Positions 44,787-55,154 of a stretch of 64,000 nt of DNA are shown here, in pieces. This DNA comes from JAVBPA01 sp031549925 (lineage in GTDB: Bacteria; Bacillota; Clostridia; Oscillospirales; CAG-272), in assembly GCA_031549925.1 (NCBI GenBank), contig JAVBPA010000033.1, forward strand, positions 26,276 through 90,275, read 5' to 3'. Each line of letters starts with the position of its first letter. The first letter of the stretch is position 1. The notes below the pieces were generated by a model, which was given only the letters and a program-made list of their open reading frames with translations, had not been told where the DNA came from and made no database searches. A program made the position numbers and the translations under genes.

Positions 44787-46157
44787 TTTGATAGAAGAAT
44801 ACACAAACACCATTTGTCAGCAAATACGGTGGAAAAAAGCGCGTTTCCGTGTATCTGAAGAAATGACAAACCATATAGTTGATTTGCGGGATTTATATAT
44901 GGAGCAGGGAACAGACGAGGAAACCGCGACAAAAAAAGCTATTGCGGAAACCGGTGACGCTGTAACTATAGGTATACAGTTCGACAGGATTCATCGGCCG
45001 AAACTTCAATGGGGAATGCTTTTAGCTACGGCAATACTTTTAATTTTTGGTATTTTAGTAAGGCTTTTTATTTTCAATGATGAAGATAGAATCGGTTTAA
45101 TTTCTATCAGATTGATTTGCACGGGAATAGGTATTGCGGGTTTGTTAGCAGCGTATTTTACCGATTTCACAATAATAGGTAAATACCCTAAAATAACATA
45201 TATTAGTATTACTTCGGTTTCGATTATATTGATCATTTTATCTCGTAAAATAAACAGCATGAAATTTTATGCCGGGTATGTTCAATATATTGTTTTGCTT
45301 TTTCCTCTGGCTTTTTCGGCAATTGTCTTTGTTTTAAGGAACAAAGGATATTTAGGTATTATTTTATGCGGATTGGTTTATACATTTTCTTGTTATGTTG
45401 CGTTTTATATTTCGTCAATATCGGGTTTATTGCATTTTCTAATAATCGGAACAACGATTTTATTAATAGCAATTTATAAAAAATGGTTTGGACTTAAAAA
45501 AATATATGGATTTTTAGTTTTTATTCCCTCTGTTTTGATGACATGCTTGCTTTTTCTACAACTTCAATCATACGGAGCATGGGAACGTTTAAAAATTATT
45601 TTTAATCCTGCCTCAGATCTTCTCGGTGCCGGTTATATAGTAATGATGATAAAGAAATTAATAAACGGAGCAGTTTTTTTGGCAGAGGAAATATCCCCGA
45701 AGAATATTTAACCAAACTTCTAGAACCTTATCCGTTTTATTATTCGGAGCTTTTACTGACAGCTTTAATATCGCTTTTAGGTTGGATTGCATTTATCGTT
45801 ATTTTAAGCGTTTTATTATTTTTCGCAATAAAAGGATTTATACTCTGCTTCAAACAAAAAAGCAGTTTAGGGTTATTTGTTTCCTTTGCGATTATGATGA
45901 CTTTTTGTATGCAGGTTTTTACTTATGTAGTATATAATCTTGGTTTTTTCTTTATTACTCCGATTTCACTTCCCCTTATTTCATATGGAAATACGGCAAT
46001 GATAATTAATCTTGTTTTAATCGGTTTTATGCTTTCGGTATTTCGGACAGGTGATGTCGTAAGAGACAAAAAATATCCGGATATTTTGAAAAACAATAAT
46101 TTTATATCTTGGTCTGACGGAAAATTAACATTCAACTTTAAATTTAAAACACAATAA
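44773..46157 (+). pseudogene. FtsW/RodA-like membrane protein with permease-prefix domain, broken by a -1 frameshift
   Basis: Reading from 44773, the frame encodes an N-terminal prefix domain (about 1-80; EEMTNHIVDLRDLY), several TM segments and LGAGYIVMM, then stops at 45711. The other frame from 45681 continues without a stop through GRGNIPEEY, further TM segments and the FtsW-type signature FITPISLPLISYGNTAMI to 46157. The break coincides with seven T at 45674-45680; one more T would join both parts into about 461 residues. It may be a true mutation, a sequencing error, or recoding at T-TTT-TTG. Coupled to the upstream padR gene; the product would be a SEDS-family membrane protein. Confidence 0.82.
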
Positions 46158-46190
46158 ATAATAAAGAATAGATTTATAATAAAACAAAAA

Positions 46191-46244
46191 AAGCTGCGGT
46201 ATGTCAATTAAGTAATTAAAAAGACATAGGTTTCCGCAGCTTCT
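46191..46244. terminator. Bidirectional terminator between convergent operons
   Basis: AAGCTGCGG and inner TATGTC (46192-46206) pair with GACATA (46224-46229) and CCGCAGCTT (46235-46243). An A run to the left gives a U tract for the minus-strand operon; the plus-strand T run is interrupted. Confidence 0.75.
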
Positions 46245-46307
46245 TTGATAGTATTACATTGCTAAATAAATAAGTAAACAATCTTAAAACAAAATAATAA
46301 TATGTTT

Positions 46308-47066
46308 TTATGCTCCGCGTTTTTTTATCAATTTGGTGGAAAATTCCACGTCTTCATCTGATATTTCATATGATCCGCCGCTGTAACGCGCTCCTGTGTA
46401 CAAATTACATAGCTTTTCTTGATCAGCATCGGCAGAAAAAGCTTTTTTTAAATCCTCAACCGTTGTTACAGGACGGTATTTATATCCGGTTTTTATTAAT
46501 TTTATAACGTATTTTATATATAAAAAGCGGATTTTTTCGGCATTTGTTTCGAGGTCTTTCCATTTTAATTGATTTTTTAAACTTAAAAAACGTCTGAAAA
46601 GATTGGTATTTTCAAGATCAAATATAAAACTTTTTTCGTCTTTTCCGGAAACACGCTGTTTTTCAGGAATACCGAAAATTTTACGCAATTGTTTTGCTAT
46701 TTTGTCAAGCGGAGATTTAATATAACGTTCGACAAAACGGTTAAATCTCATTTTGAGTTCATTGCTGACAGTTTTGGGTATGAGTTTACGCAATGACAGA
46801 GCTAACAATAGCAGGCAAATTGTCATTACGATACAAACCAGCTGATAAGGATAACGCAAATTGGGATTATTTAATGTTTCCGGAGTTCTTCCTTTATAAT
46901 AATATCTGCAAATAGACCATAACTGAATTGAAACAGCAGAAGCGATAGCTCGTATTATACATTTCCGTATTACTTTTTTATCCCATGAATGGCGTTTCCA
47001 AACAGACAGACGTTCTTCGTTTGTATTCTTTGCTTTTTTTTCTTTATCCGGGCGCCATGGAGTCAT
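46308..47066 (-). CDS. Membrane protein of the MoxR/DUF58 operon (DUF4129-like C terminus)
   Basis: 252 residues. A basic N terminus, two TM segments (about 38-56 and 73-92), then a helical cytoplasmic region ending in EKIRFLYIKYVIKLIKTGYKYRPVTTVEDL and LCNLYTGARYSGG, the layout of DUF4129 domains that often accompany DUF58 and transglutaminase genes. Its start overlaps the DUF58 stop by 4 bases. Function unknown; an envelope or protein-maturation role is inferred from context. Confidence 0.72.
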   Translation of the reverse strand: MTPWRPDKEKKAKNTNEERLSVWKRHSWDKKVIRKCIIRAIASAVSIQLWSICRYYYKGRTPETLNNPNLRYPYQLVCIVMTICLLLLALSLRKLIPKTVSNELKMRFNRFVERYIKSPLDKIAKQLRKIFGIPEKQRVSGKDEKSFIFDLENTNLFRRFLSLKNQLKWKDLETNAEKIRFLYIKYVIKLIKTGYKYRPVTTVEDLKKAFSADADQEKLCNLYTGARYSGGSYEISDEDVEFSTKLIKKRGA

Positions 47067-48508
47067 TCATTATCACTCCCATCGTTTGATTCTGTTTCGC
47101 TTTCATTTTTATCATCTGTTTTATTTTTTAGCATTTTTTCGCGCAAAGCCTGCCGCTGACGTAAATATTCCGTTCTTTCATGAGCTGCGGATATACGGGC
47201 CTCGCGTTCAAGACGGCGTTGTTCGGATGCCTGGTTTTCTTTAGTCTTCTTGTTTTGTTCTTCAATTTCTTGTTGTTCACGCATTAATTTTTCAAGTGCT
47301 TGACGGTCTTTTGAATTTTTAAGACGCTCCATTTCTTCAGCCGCTTCTTCTTCTTTTAGTTTTTGAAGTTCTTTTGCCGCGTGTTCTTCGCGCATTCGTT
47401 CTTCATCCTCTAAACGAAGCAGAGTTATATTATTGCCGAAACGTTTTAAATATGCAATCTGCTCATCCATCGTATCGTTTACATATGGAGTAATAATATA
47501 AATTTCTGTATCATTTAAACCGCTTTTTATATCATGATCCAATATATTGTAAAAAGATATACCGACTTTATGGCGAACCTTCGCCATTTCACGCAAAATT
47601 TCCTCAAGATGCGCCTCACCGCTTTGGATAGGAAACCGTATTTGTTCTTCTCCTGTTATAACACAGCAGTTTGCCGCAAATCCGGCGCGATATCCGTTAT
47701 AAGCCGCATCACGGATTATCGCCGATGAAAAAGACAATCCCAACTCCATCATAGCTTCAAATGAACTTGAGGAAATCGGTATTTCGGCATCCGTTTGGAA
47801 ATTTAAATAAACCATAAATGTTCTGGATGAACAGAAATCACGGTTGTTCACCTTGAAAGCGGAAAGATTTAATCCTCCGCTTCGTGCGGTTGCTTTAAAG
47901 TTTATGCTGTTAAACGAATCCCCGAAATGATAATCTCGTATACCGTTAAGCGAAAACGGGTCTTTGATAAGCCAGCGGCGTGTGAATGACTCACCCTGGC
48001 GGAAACAGTTGGGTTCGTTCAAATCGCCCAGCGGAACTATGCGCGGATAAACGTAAAAGTCCGCCGGAGCTTCTATGTATCTTGTTTTTTTATTATAGTA
48101 GATATCTACAGTTTCAAGTTTGTAATATCCTCTTTTGGCGCATTTTATATTATGACGTCGTTTTATTTGCATAAAAGGCATTAAATGAAAGCGGCTGACA
48201 TAATATTGCATGGCTCTCCGCGGGTCAATTTCATATTGCTCCATCGGAAGCCCGTTGTAAATATAACCTTCTATATTTACAAAAAATATTGGGAAAGGTG
48301 TTGGGTTGTATACCGTTTCAATGAGAGTTGTCGTTTCTCCTTCATAAGCCCCGGAATAGGTAAACTCACGCTGGTAAACGATTTTTTGCATCAGATAATC
48401 CCGTATTTTCAAAAAAATCAATACAAAGATAAAAAGTATAATCAACACCGACACGACGATTGCCATCGCCGCCCAATTATCGATTAAAAACCGGAGGACA
48501 GTCCTCAT
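47063..48508 (-). CDS. DUF58 domain protein
   Basis: 481 residues. One N-terminal TM (about 13-33), a beta region, the DUF58 core with DPFSLNGIRDYHFGDSFNSINFKATAR (about 183-210) and a von Willebrand-like remainder. The C-terminal 110 residues are a long charged coiled coil of Glu, Lys, Arg and Gln, unusual for the family. These proteins work with a MoxR ATPase in assembling or regulating partner complexes, in ways little understood. Overlaps the following gene by 4 bases. Confidence 0.9.
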   Translation of the reverse strand: MRTVLRFLIDNWAAMAIVVSVLIILFIFVLIFLKIRDYLMQKIVYQREFTYSGAYEGETTTLIETVYNPTPFPIFFVNIEGYIYNGLPMEQYEIDPRRAMQYYVSRFHLMPFMQIKRRHNIKCAKRGYYKLETVDIYYNKKTRYIEAPADFYVYPRIVPLGDLNEPNCFRQGESFTRRWLIKDPFSLNGIRDYHFGDSFNSINFKATARSGGLNLSAFKVNNRDFCSSRTFMVYLNFQTDAEIPISSSSFEAMMELGLSFSSAIIRDAAYNGYRAGFAANCCVITGEEQIRFPIQSGEAHLEEILREMAKVRHKVGISFYNILDHDIKSGLNDTEIYIITPYVNDTMDEQIAYLKRFGNNITLLRLEDEERMREEHAAKELQKLKEEEAAEEMERLKNSKDRQALEKLMREQQEIEEQNKKTKENQASEQRRLEREARISAAHERTEYLRQRQALREKMLKNKTDDKNESETESNDGSDNE

Positions 48509-48572
48509 TATATATGTATTTTTCCTCCCTGAAATTTGCTTTGATATTTAGTGGTTATAATTATACAATTTA

Positions 48573-49544
48573 TTATTTGTTTCCGTTCCATCCGAGAGCT
48601 GATTCTGTGGGGACGGGAACGCGATCCAAAATATCTTCAACAATGCTTAAATCAGCGTTTTTACGGATTTTCGCCGATGATGTAAGCATTAAGCGGTGTG
48701 AAAGAACCGGTTTGGCGGCACGTTTTACATCATCCGGAATGACAAAATCACGGTTGGCAAGCGCGGCATAACCTTTTGAAACACGCAGCAAGCTTAAAGC
48801 TCCGCGTGGACTTACTCCGAGTATAACATTTTCAGCGTTACGCGAAGATTCTATCAGTGTTACTATGTAACTCATGATATCGCGGTGAACATATATATTA
48901 GGAAGCTCTTCCTGAACTTTTATAATATCTTCTTTAGTTACAACGGTTTGTAGTTTATCAAGAGGGTTTTCAATGTTAAATCTGGCCAAAATATCAATAC
49001 CTTCTTCATGTGTCGGGTATTTCATCGCGGTTTTTATGAGGAAACGGTCAAGCTGTGCTTCAGGCAGCGGATAGACACCCATACTTTCAACTGGGTTTTG
49101 AGTTGCGACAACCATAAAGGGAGAAGCAAGGGGATATGTTTTTCCGTCGATAGTAGTTTGCATTTCTTCCATACATTCGAGCAATCCCGCTTGTGTTTTA
49201 GGAGTTGCACGGTTGATTTCGTCTGCCAATACTATGTTCGCGAAAACCGGACCCGGCACAAATTCAAATTCTGTTTTTTTCATATTAAAATAGTTGATGC
49301 CGGTAATGTCTGACGGAAGGAGGTCGGGTGTAAACTGAATACGTTTGCATGAACATTCGATTGAAGCGGCAAGGGTTTTGATAAGCAGAGTTTTTCCCGT
49401 TCCCGGAACATCTTCAAGCAGCATATGTCCTCTGCAGAACAGAGAAATGAGGAGAAGATCAATAACATCATCTTTACCGACAATAACGCGGCTGATGTTG
49501 GTTTTGATTTTCTCGTAAACCGGATAAATGATATCGTTTGCCAT
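48573..49544 (-). CDS. MoxR family AAA+ ATPase
   Basis: 323 residues, typical. Walker A EDVPGTGKT (44-52), Walker B NIVLADEINRATPKTQ, sensor PVESMGVYPLPEAQLDRF and the lid domain with GVSPRGALSLLRVSK. A chaperone-like AAA+ protein that remodels partner complexes; DUF58 is the usual partner, and its gene follows 64 bases downstream. First gene of the operon; GAGGTG lies before the ATG. Confidence 0.95.
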   Translation of the reverse strand: MANDIIYPVYEKIKTNISRVIVGKDDVIDLLLISLFCRGHMLLEDVPGTGKTLLIKTLAASIECSCKRIQFTPDLLPSDITGINYFNMKKTEFEFVPGPVFANIVLADEINRATPKTQAGLLECMEEMQTTIDGKTYPLASPFMVVATQNPVESMGVYPLPEAQLDRFLIKTAMKYPTHEEGIDILARFNIENPLDKLQTVVTKEDIIKVQEELPNIYVHRDIMSYIVTLIESSRNAENVILGVSPRGALSLLRVSKGYAALANRDFVIPDDVKRAAKPVLSHRLMLTSSAKIRKNADLSIVEDILDRVPVPTESALGWNGNK

Positions 49545-49962
49545 TTTTCACCTCATTAATATTTATTAATATTCATTAATATTCATTGATATATCTTATA
49601 AAATACAGACATTAATTGAATATGACTTTGCAGTTAAAAAATTTTAAACCAGTTCATTTTATTTTATCAAATAAAAATCGTATATTTATGGTTTGATTTT
49701 TACATCGGAATTCATTATTATACTTTTATAATATACAGTAAAGTTTCCATAACCATTATAAAAATTGTTATGCTATACAAAGAATTATAAAAATATAATT
49801 ATATTTTAATAAAATGACACCATTCACCATTATAAATCACAACTTTAAATTTGTAAAGTACATGAATACATATGTTTTAAATATTTACATATAATTAATG
49901 AATGTATATTATGGAAATGATAAAATATATGGAAATGATTAAATAATTAGGAGATAAAAACA
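49545..49962. other. Divergent spacer with decamer repeats
   Basis: This 418-base region separates the moxR and rimM operons and holds no gene I can support. Near moxR there are about four copies of an ATTAATATTC-like decamer (49554-49593). Near rimM a near repeat (TTATGGAAATGATAAA, TATGGAAATGATTAAA at about 49909-49944) precedes the ribosome site AGGAG. No consensus promoter is obvious. Confidence 0.6.
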
Positions 49963-50472
49963 ATGCGTATGTATTTGGAAGCCGGAAAAATCATCAACAC
50001 GCATGGTATCAAGGGTGATGTTAAAATTGAATCATGGTGTGATAGTCCAGCTTCGCTTGCTAAAATAAAAATAATGTATCTCAAAAATAAAGATGAAACT
50101 TATCGCGAAATAAAAATAAATCACACTTCTGTTTATAAAGATACCGTAATTGCCCATATAGAGGGTATTGACGATATAAACGATGCGCTTGCTTATAAAA
50201 ATAAAATCATATACGCTAATCGCAATGATATTCCGTTAAAAGAAGGGGATCATTTTATAGCGGATCTTATAGGGCTTCCTATAATAGATATCGACAGCGG
50301 AATTGTCCTCGGAAAGCTGCTTGACGTTTCAACCGCAGGTGTTCATGATATATACGAAGTTGAATTAAGCGGAGGAGCTGTCGCTTATATGCCGGCTGTT
50401 GATGAATTTGTTAAAAAAATCGATCTTGAAAACGGAATTTATATCCGCCCCATAGAGGGTCTTTTGCAATGA
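49963..50472 (+). CDS. rimM: Ribosome maturation factor RimM
   Basis: 169 residues, typical. N-terminal barrel with GKIINTHGIKGDVKIESWCDSP (7-28) and a C-terminal PRC barrel (DLIGLPIIDIDSGIVLGKLLDV). Assists 30S head assembly by binding protein S19. Overlaps trmD by four bases (ATGA). The usual neighbours rpsP and rplS are not in the window. Confidence 0.96.
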   Translation: MRMYLEAGKIINTHGIKGDVKIESWCDSPASLAKIKIMYLKNKDETYREIKINHTSVYKDTVIAHIEGIDDINDALAYKNKIIYANRNDIPLKEGDHFIADLIGLPIIDIDSGIVLGKLLDVSTAGVHDIYEVELSGGAVAYMPAVDEFVKKIDLENGIYIRPIEGLLQ

Positions 50473-51146
50473 TATTTAATATTCTTACATTATTTCCGGA
50501 TCAAGTGAAAAATGTTTTGTCGGAAAGTATCATCAAAAGGGCTGAAAAAGCCGGAATAATTGAGATAAACGCTATTAATATCAGAGATTTTTCATCCGAT
50601 AAGAATCGCCGTGTGGATGATACACCATACGGAGGAGGATACGGTATGCTTTTGAAAGTTGAACCTATTGCGGCCTGTCACGAATACGCGGTATCTTCTT
50701 TTGAAGGTAAAAATTATAAAACTATTTTTATGTCTCCCTCCGGAACTGTTTTAACGCAAAAAAAAGCATATGAACTATCGAAGCTTGACGCGTTGGTGAT
50801 AATCTGCGGTCATTATGAAGGGATTGACCGGCGCGCCGTAGATATATTGGCGGACGAAGAAATTTCTATAGGAGATTATATATTAACCGGAGGAGAGCTC
50901 CCCGCTTGTATATTAACAGATTGTGTCGCCAGATTAGTTGACGGAGTACTTTCCGATAAATCATGCCACGAAGAAGAGAGTATATCGAGCGGCTTGCTTG
51001 AATATCCGCAATATACCCATCCTCCGGAATTCCGGGGACACTTTGTTCCCGAGGTATTGCTCGGCGGAAATCATACCGAAATAAAAAAATGGAGAAGAAA
51101 AGCTTCAATCAATTTGACAAAGAAAAACCGTCCGGATTTGATATAA
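50469..51146 (+). CDS. trmD: tRNA (guanine-37-N1) methyltransferase TrmD
   Basis: 225 residues, typical. N terminus IFNILTLFPDQV, RVDDTPYGGGYGM, and the trefoil knot ICGHYEGIDRR and ISIGDYILTGGELPA with the SAM site. Makes m1G37 to prevent frameshifting. Translationally coupled to rimM. Confidence 0.98.
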   Translation: MIFNILTLFPDQVKNVLSESIIKRAEKAGIIEINAINIRDFSSDKNRRVDDTPYGGGYGMLLKVEPIAACHEYAVSSFEGKNYKTIFMSPSGTVLTQKKAYELSKLDALVIICGHYEGIDRRAVDILADEEISIGDYILTGGELPACILTDCVARLVDGVLSDKSCHEEESISSGLLEYPQYTHPPEFRGHFVPEVLLGGNHTEIKKWRRKASINLTKKNRPDLI

Positions 51147-51308
51147 CAAAATTTTTTCGAAATTTATTTTGTTCAAAAATATTATTGGATTTAAATCATA
51201 TTACGAAAAATTAATATGGCAAAAGTTTTTGCGGAAACATAAATCGTTAAATAAAATATTCAACGGTAATTATTTTTGCGGAATATTAAAAATTAGGATA
51301 AAAATAAA

Positions 51309-52844
51309 ATGAGCAAAACAATAAAAAAGAATTCGCCTGTATTAACGGTTGCCTTTATGATGGCAGCTACTTTAATTTCAAAAGGTCTCGGTATGCTGCG
51401 TATAACATTTATGGCTCAGCATTACGGTACGGGAATTGAAGCGCAGGCATTTACGGAAGCTTCGCATATTCCGCTGACAATTTTTGAGCTTGTACTGGGA
51501 GCTGCTATATTAGGTTGTTTTATACCTGTTTATAATGGGATAAAAGATGAAAATGGGGCTGCAGAAAAATTCGCTTCTGTTTTTTTTAATACAATATTGC
51601 TCGTTACATCGGCAATAGCTTTATTCGGAATACTATTTTCAGAAATTATTATAGAACTAATGGCAGGCGGACTTGATACTGAAACTAAAATATTGGCTGT
51701 TAAGCTGCTGCGGATTATGTTTCCGATGATAATTTTTATCGGAAGTACATATACGGCGGTCGGAATCATGCAATCCAAAGGAAAATATATGCTTCCCGCA
51801 GCTGTCAGTATGTTTTCAAACGGATTTATTGTAATTTATTTAATTTTCGCGGACAAGCTTTTGGGATCGTATGCAATATACGGTTTATCTGTGGTTTACG
51901 TAATATCGTGGTTCATACAGCTTATTACTTTGGCTATACCTTTACTCATCGGAGGTTATAAATATTATCCGGTATTGAATTTCCGAGACAGTAATTTGAT
52001 AAAATCAATAAAAATGGCTCTTCCGGTAATAATGGGTTCGTGGTTAGGGCCGCTGAGCGTGATTGTCGGATTATATTTTGCGGTTTATGTTGATTTTTCG
52101 GGTGCGGTTTCGGTTTTTGATTATTCTTATACTACTTATATGATAGTTGCCGGTACGCTGACATACAGTATATGCAATTATGCGTTTCCGCTTTTATCGA
52201 AGTCCGAAGGTGAAGAATGGGCAATGATTGTAAGGGGAGGATTTACTGCTTCTGCGGCAATTATTTTACCTTTTGCTGCCGCACTGTTTATTTTATCCGG
52301 AGAAGCAATATCAGTTTTGTATTTAAGAGGAAAATTTTCTGTTGAATCTGCTGCGGAAACCGTCAGGACAATCCGTTTTATGATACCCTCTCTTGCGTTT
52401 TTTTCGGTAATTGAAATTTGTAACCGTATATTTTATTCCAAAAAAATGACGATTCCGCCGGCTGTTGCGGCAGGTGGAGGTATAATCGCAAATATAATAG
52501 TATCATTTTTATCGGTTAAATATTTTAATAGTTCGGGAACCGGAGCTGTAGGTTTAGGATATACGGCAGGATTGACGATAGCAGCCGCTGTAATTGTAAT
52601 ATTTTTTGCGAAAAATATTAAAGGCGTTGTCGGAAAACAATTTTTTTATAATCTTATTAAAATAATAATCGGAGCATTATTATCTACAGCAGTTATGAAG
52701 CTTGTATATACATTATTGAAAAATGATCCTTATGTATCATCAGAAATTAAAAATATATTGATTGCTGCGATAGTTCTTGTTTCCGGCGGAGCTGTTTATT
52801 TTGTGTCGTTAAAATTATTTAAAGTAAAATTTAAAAAATTATAA
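51309..52844 (+). CDS. murJ: Lipid II flippase MurJ (MviN family)
   Basis: 511 residues with 13-14 TM segments. Family elements: TLISKGLGMLRITFMAQHYGTG (17-38), and the early helix with EASHIPLTIFELVLGAA. Flips lipid II across the membrane for peptidoglycan synthesis. A gap of 162 bases follows trmD, with no visible terminator or consensus promoter, and 8 or 20 bases separate it from the following gene. Other MVF-fold exporters are possible but this length and pattern favour MurJ. Confidence 0.9.
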   Translation: MSKTIKKNSPVLTVAFMMAATLISKGLGMLRITFMAQHYGTGIEAQAFTEASHIPLTIFELVLGAAILGCFIPVYNGIKDENGAAEKFASVFFNTILLVTSAIALFGILFSEIIIELMAGGLDTETKILAVKLLRIMFPMIIFIGSTYTAVGIMQSKGKYMLPAAVSMFSNGFIVIYLIFADKLLGSYAIYGLSVVYVISWFIQLITLAIPLLIGGYKYYPVLNFRDSNLIKSIKMALPVIMGSWLGPLSVIVGLYFAVYVDFSGAVSVFDYSYTTYMIVAGTLTYSICNYAFPLLSKSEGEEWAMIVRGGFTASAAIILPFAAALFILSGEAISVLYLRGKFSVESAAETVRTIRFMIPSLAFFSVIEICNRIFYSKKMTIPPAVAAGGGIIANIIVSFLSVKYFNSSGTGAVGLGYTAGLTIAAAVIVIFFAKNIKGVVGKQFFYNLIKIIIGALLSTAVMKLVYTLLKNDPYVSSEIKNILIAAIVLVSGGAVYFVSLKLFKVKFKKL

Positions 52845-52864
52845 ATTTCGGGATGTGTATTGAT

Positions 52865-55036
52865 ATGTTTTCAAAATTTTTGATCGAATTTAAAAATACA
52901 GCCGATGAATTTACTCCTTATCCGTTTTGGTTTTTAAATGATTTCATTGATAAAGCAGAACTCGTCAGACAAATAAAATCATTCAAAGAACACGGAATAA
53001 ACGGTTTCGTTATTCATCCGCGTATAGGCTGGCCTGCCGAAATACCATACATGTCGGATGAATTTCTGGATATTATAGAACTTTGTGTTAATACAGCCGC
53101 AAAACTCGATATGAAAATCATATTGTATGATGAAGCTTCTTATCCGTCCGGGTCTGCATGCGGGCTGGTTGTAAAATCAAATCCGGCTTTTGCCTCCCGT
53201 ATGCTGAGCGTTTGCCGGAAAAATGAAACAATTCTTTTGGAAAACGAATACATAATTTTGCAAAATGAAGAATACAATTTTGTTTTAAAATTTACCGGAG
53301 GACGAATCAGAGGTTTACATATAACGCAGGATGACAATATGCCTGCTGCTCCTTATTCGTCGGATCTGCTAAATTCTGACGCTGTCGAAGCTTTTATAAA
53401 TTTTACCCATGAAGCATATTTCAAAAAGCTCGGTGAATATTTCGGAAGTACTGTAATCGGCATTTTTACCGACGAACCTTCGCTTACCGGACGCGGAGCG
53501 GTAACCGGCGGAAGTCTTCCGTGGAGCGGAGGAATGTACGAAGAATTTATATCAAACGGCGGGAATGAGGATATGCTTGCCGCTTTATTTTTCGATATGG
53601 GAAAACAAAGCAAGGACGCGCGGGCTATATACAATAAAACTGTTTGCGAGAGACTGCATAGGGTTTATTATAAAAAACTTTTTGATTGGTGCTCTGAACA
53701 CGGAATAGCTTTAATGGGACATCCGGCGGAAAGTTCGGATATCGGAGCGCAAAAATATTTTCATATACCTGGTCAGGATTTGGTTTGGAGATATATTTCT
53801 CCCGATAATAATTTAGAAGAATATCATTCCGTTAACGGCAAATGTTCCGCTGACGCAGCCCGCCATTTAGGAAAAAGAAGAAATTCTAATGAAGTGTTCG
53901 GTGTATGCGGTAAAAAAGGTAATCCGTGGGATTTTACTCCCTCCGATATGTTGTGGTATTTAAATTATTTGTTTGCCCGCGGAGTGAACATGATAATTCC
54001 TCACGCTTTTTATTATTCGCTGCGTACTCCCGTACAATGGAACGAGCGTCCTCCGGACGCGGGTCCCAACCATATTATATGGAACGACTATAATCTTTTT
54101 TCCGACTACATCAAACGTTTGTGCATGATTAATACGGACAGCCGGAATATAACAAACATCGCGGTTTTATGTGAGGGCAGCCATATGCCGTACAAACAAG
54201 TAATCAAACTTTTTGAAAACGGTATTGATTTTAATTATTTTGATGTAAGGCTTTTTGAAGACGGGAAAGCGGATATCAAAAACGGAGTTATAAAAATCGG
54301 AGATTATAAATATGATATATTATTGATGGAAGAATCTTTTGATATAAATAAGATTAAAAATTTCATAAATAAATTTATTTCCGGAGGAGGGAAAATATAT
54401 TCAGGTGATGATTTTTATTCATTTGTACACGATATGAAGAATTCCGATACTGTTAAACCATATCCTAAAACTCTCCGAAAAATAAAACTGGACAGACTGG
54501 GAATACCGATATTTATTTTTATAAACGAAGCGGAGAATTCCGATGTAATCGAAACTTCATTATACACGGATGAAAAAGGAACATGTTATAAGCTTAATCC
54601 ATACAGTTCGGAAATTACAATAATCGCGAAACGTTCAGATGGAACATATCCCCTGGTAATAGAACCCCGTATAGCTGCGGTATACGCTTTTGATAAAAGC
54701 GGGGAAACGATATACGAAGATATTGCAAATAAAAAGCACGAATATTTAAAAGAAGAAATAAAGATAGAAAACAATAAATTTTACGCGGATGAAGCCGGAG
54801 GAGAAATAAAATATTATGTAAAATTCGATGATGTATGCGACGGCTGCGAAATTACGGTTAACGGTAAAAAAGCAGGAAAATTATATTTTATACCGTGGGA
54901 ATTAAATATAACTAAGTATATCAGAGAAGGATTAAATGATATATCATTTATAACTTTTCCGTCAATGGCAAATAAATACGGAAAACCTAAAAAAACCGGA
55001 TGCTTCGGAGCGGTTATTGTAAAAATAAAAACATAA
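52865..55036 (+). CDS. Glycoside-hydrolase-like protein (GH106-like or related TIM barrel)
   Basis: 723 residues from the ATG at 52865, which has GGGATG about 9 bases upstream; the ATG at 52853 overlaps that site. No signal peptide. N-terminal TIM-barrel pattern: YPFWFLNDF, GINGFVIHPRIGWP, ILYDEASYPSGSACG, then VIGIFTDEPSLTG near 200 with candidate acidic catalytic residues. A later beta-galactosidase-type sandwich (YYVKFDDVCDGCEITVNGKKAGKLYFIPWELNIT) closes the protein. This order resembles rhamnosidase-like GH106 and relatives. It probably hydrolyses an intracellular oligosaccharide; the substrate is unknown. Confidence 0.78.
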   Translation: MFSKFLIEFKNTADEFTPYPFWFLNDFIDKAELVRQIKSFKEHGINGFVIHPRIGWPAEIPYMSDEFLDIIELCVNTAAKLDMKIILYDEASYPSGSACGLVVKSNPAFASRMLSVCRKNETILLENEYIILQNEEYNFVLKFTGGRIRGLHITQDDNMPAAPYSSDLLNSDAVEAFINFTHEAYFKKLGEYFGSTVIGIFTDEPSLTGRGAVTGGSLPWSGGMYEEFISNGGNEDMLAALFFDMGKQSKDARAIYNKTVCERLHRVYYKKLFDWCSEHGIALMGHPAESSDIGAQKYFHIPGQDLVWRYISPDNNLEEYHSVNGKCSADAARHLGKRRNSNEVFGVCGKKGNPWDFTPSDMLWYLNYLFARGVNMIIPHAFYYSLRTPVQWNERPPDAGPNHIIWNDYNLFSDYIKRLCMINTDSRNITNIAVLCEGSHMPYKQVIKLFENGIDFNYFDVRLFEDGKADIKNGVIKIGDYKYDILLMEESFDINKIKNFINKFISGGGKIYSGDDFYSFVHDMKNSDTVKPYPKTLRKIKLDRLGIPIFIFINEAENSDVIETSLYTDEKGTCYKLNPYSSEITIIAKRSDGTYPLVIEPRIAAVYAFDKSGETIYEDIANKKHEYLKEEIKIENNKFYADEAGGEIKYYVKFDDVCDGCEITVNGKKAGKLYFIPWELNITKYIREGLNDISFITFPSMANKYGKPKKTGCFGAVIVKIKT

Positions 55037-55154
55037 AAAATTTACCTGTGATGGAACTTTATTTAATAAAATGAGTCTAACAAGGTGTGAATGTGATGAT
55101 ATTTTAAGATCGTTTTAAATAATTATTAAATGTATAAAATAGCCTGTGTTGCTA

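Noticed and set aside
44773..45711. Annotating the 312-codon frame as a complete protein
   Set aside because: The C-terminal FtsW-type half continues in the next frame without a stop, so the short frame is better read as a truncated product.
49554..49593. ATTAATATTC decamers considered as replication-origin iterons
   Set aside because: No dnaA, dnaN or DnaA-box cluster is present; the repeats are simple AT-rich sequence.
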